This document shows, piece after piece, positions 61,353 through 64,000 of a DNA stretch of 64,000 nucleotides. The DNA lies in the NCBI RefSeq assembly GCF_027924605.1, contig NZ_AP027042.1, positions 2,147,524 through 2,211,523 on the forward strand. The letters are read 5' to 3'. This stretch comes from Dyella sp. GSA-30. GTDB taxonomy: Bacteria > Pseudomonadota > Gammaproteobacteria > Xanthomonadales > Rhodanobacteraceae. The position numbers were made by a program, and so were the translations under genes. How positions within the stretch are numbered: position 1 is the stretch's first letter; the number at the start of each line of letters is the position of its first letter. The notes under the pieces were generated by a model. It was not told the origin of the DNA, made no database searches, and worked only from the letters and a program-made list of their open reading frames with translations.

Positions 61353-61535
61353 TACTTGCAAATACTTGCGAGGCTTTGTAGGGCGGCCTTTGGGCGCTTT
61401 GGGGTCTGCAATAGGTTTGGGCTTGCATGAATGCGACAGGGTTCCCTTCTGGCGAGGGGCATCAGCTCATTCCGCGCATTCGGCCGAGAGTTGCGGCCGG
61501 CTAATTCAACCACCTTGGAATGTTGGACTTAAAAA

Positions 61536-63983
61536 ATGAAACGAACCCATCTTTCTATGGCAATCGCCGTTGTCTTCGCTATGTCCGCCAGCATGGCGGT
61601 GGCTCAGGATGCTGCCGATCAAAATACGCAGAGCGGTCGCAAGCCGGCTGTCGGCACGGTTGCCGCTCAGCGTGGCAACGCCAATGCGTCGAGCACCTCC
61701 AACACCACCAACGACAACGCCACGCTGCGTAGCGTGCAGCAGCTCAGTGCGGTGCAGGTCAGTGCCGATTCGCTGTCGCTCGGCGGTGGCCTGATGTCGG
61801 TGCAGACGGCGCCCAAGGCGGTGTCGACGATTACCCGCGATGCCATCGTCAAGGCGGGCCCCGGCAGCAACTTCACCCAGCTGATCTCGACCATTCCGGG
61901 CGTGAACTCGTCGACCGACGACGTCACCGGCCTGTCGGACGGCAACTACTCGATCCGCGGCTTCCAGTCGAACGAAATCGGCGTGACGGTCAACGGCGCG
62001 CCCATCAACGACTCCGGCAGCTACGCCGTGTTCGCCAGCGAATACGGCGACTCGGAAAACGTCGGCGACATCACCGTGCTGCAGGGCACGCCGGACCTGG
62101 ACATGCCCGATGCGGGCGCCGCCGGTGGCCACATTGCCTGGGCAACGATCGATCCGTCGCACAAGGCCGGCGTGGACATCACCGAGTCCTACGGCTCGCA
62201 TGATTACCACCGCACGTTTGTTCGTCTGAACACTGGCGACCTCGGTCCGGTGCGCTCGTGGATCTCGTTCTCGGACAACAAGGTCGACAAGTGGCGCGGT
62301 GCGGGCGACCTGGAAATCCGCAAGGTCGACGGCAAGGCACTGTGGACGATCGATGACAACAACTCGGTCAGCGCCTCGCTGCAGTACAACCGCGAAACCC
62401 GCGACCAGTATCGTTTCTTGACCAAGGCTCAGGAGCAGAGCAACTACTTCCTGGACTGGGACGAAACCTACAAGCCGAAGTCGAACGATACGAACTACTA
62501 CGGCCTGCACCTCAACAATTTCACCAACTACATGTTCAGCCTGGACGGCGAGTTCAAGCTGGCTGACAGCCTGCGCCTGTCGGTGGTCCCGTACTTCCAG
62601 TACGGCGACGGCGGTTCGGGCGGCGGCAGCAGCTTCTTCGCCGAAACCACCAATGTCACGCAGAACCAGAACGAGAATGCGCACCAGGATCTGAACCAGG
62701 ACGGCGCGATCGTCACCGGCCCGAATGGCAAGAAGGCGCTGGTTTACTCCTTCAGCAAGAGCACCACTTACCGCCCGGGCATCCTGTTCAAGTTCAACCA
62801 GGACTTGAGCATGAACAACAGCCTCGAGTACGGCCTGTGGTATGAGCGCACTCGCCAGGAGCAGGGCGAACCGTACAGCACGGCCAATTACCTGACCGGC
62901 ACGCCGGACAACGTCTGGGGCGATTCGAACTACGTTTACTACCCCAACGGCCAGATCCAGTCGCTGTACAACGAATTCACCAAGACCGAAAACGAAAAGG
63001 TCTTCGTTACCGACACCTGGACCCCGACCGACCAGTGGACCTTCCAGTTGGGCGCGGCGTACCTGCATGCCGAGCGTTCGGGTTTTGCGTATGAGTACCC
63101 GGGCAACCAGGGTGGCTTCAATCCGCCGGGCTTCGGTGGCAACTTCGACCGCGATTACCACAAGGTCACGCCGGCGCTGGGCATCAAGTACCAGATCGAC
63201 GAGAACAACCAGCTGTTCTACGGCGTGGGCGAAACCTACCGCGCACCGCAGAACACTTCGGTGTCGCTGAACCTGGTTACCGGCCGCCCGTCGAACAAGC
63301 CCGAGCAGTCGTGGAACAACGATCTGGGCTGGCGCTTCTATAACGACACGTTCTCGGCCAGCGCCGAGATCTACCGCGCCAACTTCAGCAACCGCGTGGT
63401 CAACGGCTTCGACCAGGATACCGGCGAGAGCTACTCGACCCAGATCGGCCGCGTGAAGCAGCAGGGTTTCGATGCCGAAGCCAGCATCAAGTTCCTCACG
63501 AACTTCAAGCTGTACGGTTCGTACACCTACACGCAGTCCAAGCTCGAGAGCAACTTCAACGCTGGTGACGACGGTATCTACCCGACCATCGGCAAGGACA
63601 TGATCAATGCGCCGCGCAACATCGGTCACCTGGTCCTGAGCTACGACAACGGTCCGTTCTGGGCCAGCCTTGGTGCGAGCTTCCACGGTTCGTTCTACGG
63701 CGACTTCATGAACACGGAGAAGAACGGTGGCTACACCACCTTCAACTTCAACACCGGTTACCACTTCGACGACTTCTCGACCTGGTTCCGCAGCCCGTAC
63801 ATCAAGCTCAACTTCGCCAACATCACCGACAAGCATGCGCTGACGTATGCGACCAACTCGGCGACGCTGGCCAAGGGCACGATCCGCGACGTCGATGGCG
63901 TCAAGCTGTTCACCACCACGCCGACGTACTCGCTGCTTGAGCCGCGCACGTTCATGATCACCGTGGGCGCTTCGTTCTTCTAA
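61536..63983 (+). CDS. TonB-dependent outer-membrane receptor 3
   Basis: An 815-residue TonB-dependent receptor with a signal peptide (cleavage near AVAQ, residue 24), an N-terminal low-complexity linker rich in Asn/Thr/Ser, and a TonB-box-like LSAVQVSAD (near residue 74). A plug domain (SVQTAPKAVSTITRDAIVKAG, GNYSIRGFQSNEIGVTVNGAPIND) leads into a beta-barrel ending in SFF. It is not closely related to receptors 1 and 2. Its ligand is unknown. It stops 17 bases before the window end, so anything co-transcribed is outside view. Confidence 0.93.
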   Translation: MKRTHLSMAIAVVFAMSASMAVAQDAADQNTQSGRKPAVGTVAAQRGNANASSTSNTTNDNATLRSVQQLSAVQVSADSLSLGGGLMSVQTAPKAVSTITRDAIVKAGPGSNFTQLISTIPGVNSSTDDVTGLSDGNYSIRGFQSNEIGVTVNGAPINDSGSYAVFASEYGDSENVGDITVLQGTPDLDMPDAGAAGGHIAWATIDPSHKAGVDITESYGSHDYHRTFVRLNTGDLGPVRSWISFSDNKVDKWRGAGDLEIRKVDGKALWTIDDNNSVSASLQYNRETRDQYRFLTKAQEQSNYFLDWDETYKPKSNDTNYYGLHLNNFTNYMFSLDGEFKLADSLRLSVVPYFQYGDGGSGGGSSFFAETTNVTQNQNENAHQDLNQDGAIVTGPNGKKALVYSFSKSTTYRPGILFKFNQDLSMNNSLEYGLWYERTRQEQGEPYSTANYLTGTPDNVWGDSNYVYYPNGQIQSLYNEFTKTENEKVFVTDTWTPTDQWTFQLGAAYLHAERSGFAYEYPGNQGGFNPPGFGGNFDRDYHKVTPALGIKYQIDENNQLFYGVGETYRAPQNTSVSLNLVTGRPSNKPEQSWNNDLGWRFYNDTFSASAEIYRANFSNRVVNGFDQDTGESYSTQIGRVKQQGFDAEASIKFLTNFKLYGSYTYTQSKLESNFNAGDDGIYPTIGKDMINAPRNIGHLVLSYDNGPFWASLGASFHGSFYGDFMNTEKNGGYTTFNFNTGYHFDDFSTWFRSPYIKLNFANITDKHALTYATNSATLAKGTIRDVDGVKLFTTTPTYSLLEPRTFMITVGASFF

Positions 63984-64000
63984 GCAACCATCGGCGACAA

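Larger units (their letters stand above)
61099..61535. other. Intergenic region upstream of TonB receptor 3
   Basis: This stretch of 437 bases contains a terminator at 61276-61302 and an AT-rich part (61310-61360) with a palindrome TAAACGTTTA (61313-61322) and direct repeats AAATTACGTT at 61323 and 61343. A GC-rich hairpin without a T-run lies near 61118-61140. The 61141-61302 part could encode a small RNA ending at the terminator. I see no protein gene. Confidence 0.5.

Noticed and set aside
61506-63836. A 776-codon open frame antisense to TonB receptor 3
   Set aside because: Shadow of a strongly biased GC-rich gene; it lacks any domain and has an Arg/Val-rich composition.

Overview
The window looks like chromosomal core sequence of a high-GC gammaproteobacterium of the Xanthomonadales, most likely Rhodanobacteraceae (Dyella, Rhodanobacter or Luteibacter type). 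This is inferred from gene content and order: pilB-pilC-pilD-coaE, petABC-sspA-sspB, miaB-phoH-ybeY-corC, several large TonB-dependent receptors, and short paired inverted intergenic repeats. No database search was possible. I see no rRNA, tRNA, CRISPR array, transposase, integrase or phage gene.

Layout. 0-5.4 kb: a POT-family peptide transporter, dgkA, a Sel1-like secreted protein and a lemA/TPM-domain cluster. 5.6-14.1 kb: two paralogous TonB-dependent receptors and a secreted S9 peptidase, all on the minus strand, suggesting peptide capture and degradation. 14.3-17.6 kb: lgt, thyA, folA and a MutT/ThiE-like fusion. 17.8-22.4 kb (minus): coaE, pilD, pilC, pilB. 22.6-28.9 kb (plus): a sugar aminotransferase, four glycosyltransferases and a methyltransferase in a tightly overlapping operon. 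28.8-34.7 kb (minus): a lipid-linked-glycan flippase, a GT-C/TPR membrane protein and four pilin-type genes. 35-37 kb: a second S9 peptidase. 37.1-43.7 kb (minus): corA, a DUF4105 protein, corC, ybeY, phoH, a GNAT acetyltransferase and miaB. 44-50.5 kb: a lytic transglycosylase, a DegS-like protease, petABC, sspA and sspB. 50.6-54.9 kb (minus): DUF3301, nadC, DUF1631 and Trm112-like genes. 54.9-61.1 kb: purE-purK, sodB, grxD, an SDR reductase, a MarC-family protein and an OlsF-like bifunctional acyltransferase. 61.5-64 kb: a third TonB-dependent receptor.

Most interesting region. Between the type IV pilus motor/platform/peptidase genes and the pilins lies a complete-looking glycan assembly set: aminotransferase, glycosyltransferases, methyltransferase, flippase, and a GT-C enzyme of the kind that transfers glycans to protein. 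It directly adjoins four pilin-like genes. One pilin-like gene lacks the near-universal Glu5 and ends in an Ala/Pro/Thr-rich tail after its disulfide loop. Another has no start codon near its cleavage site. A dedicated pilin glycosylation system acting on a multi-pilin repertoire is my main hypothesis. Other points of note are two families of paired inverted repeats (REP-like), mostly between convergent genes but once inside the GT-C gene, a shared leader and terminator in the two paralogous TonB receptors, and palindromes and direct repeats upstream of all three TonB receptors.
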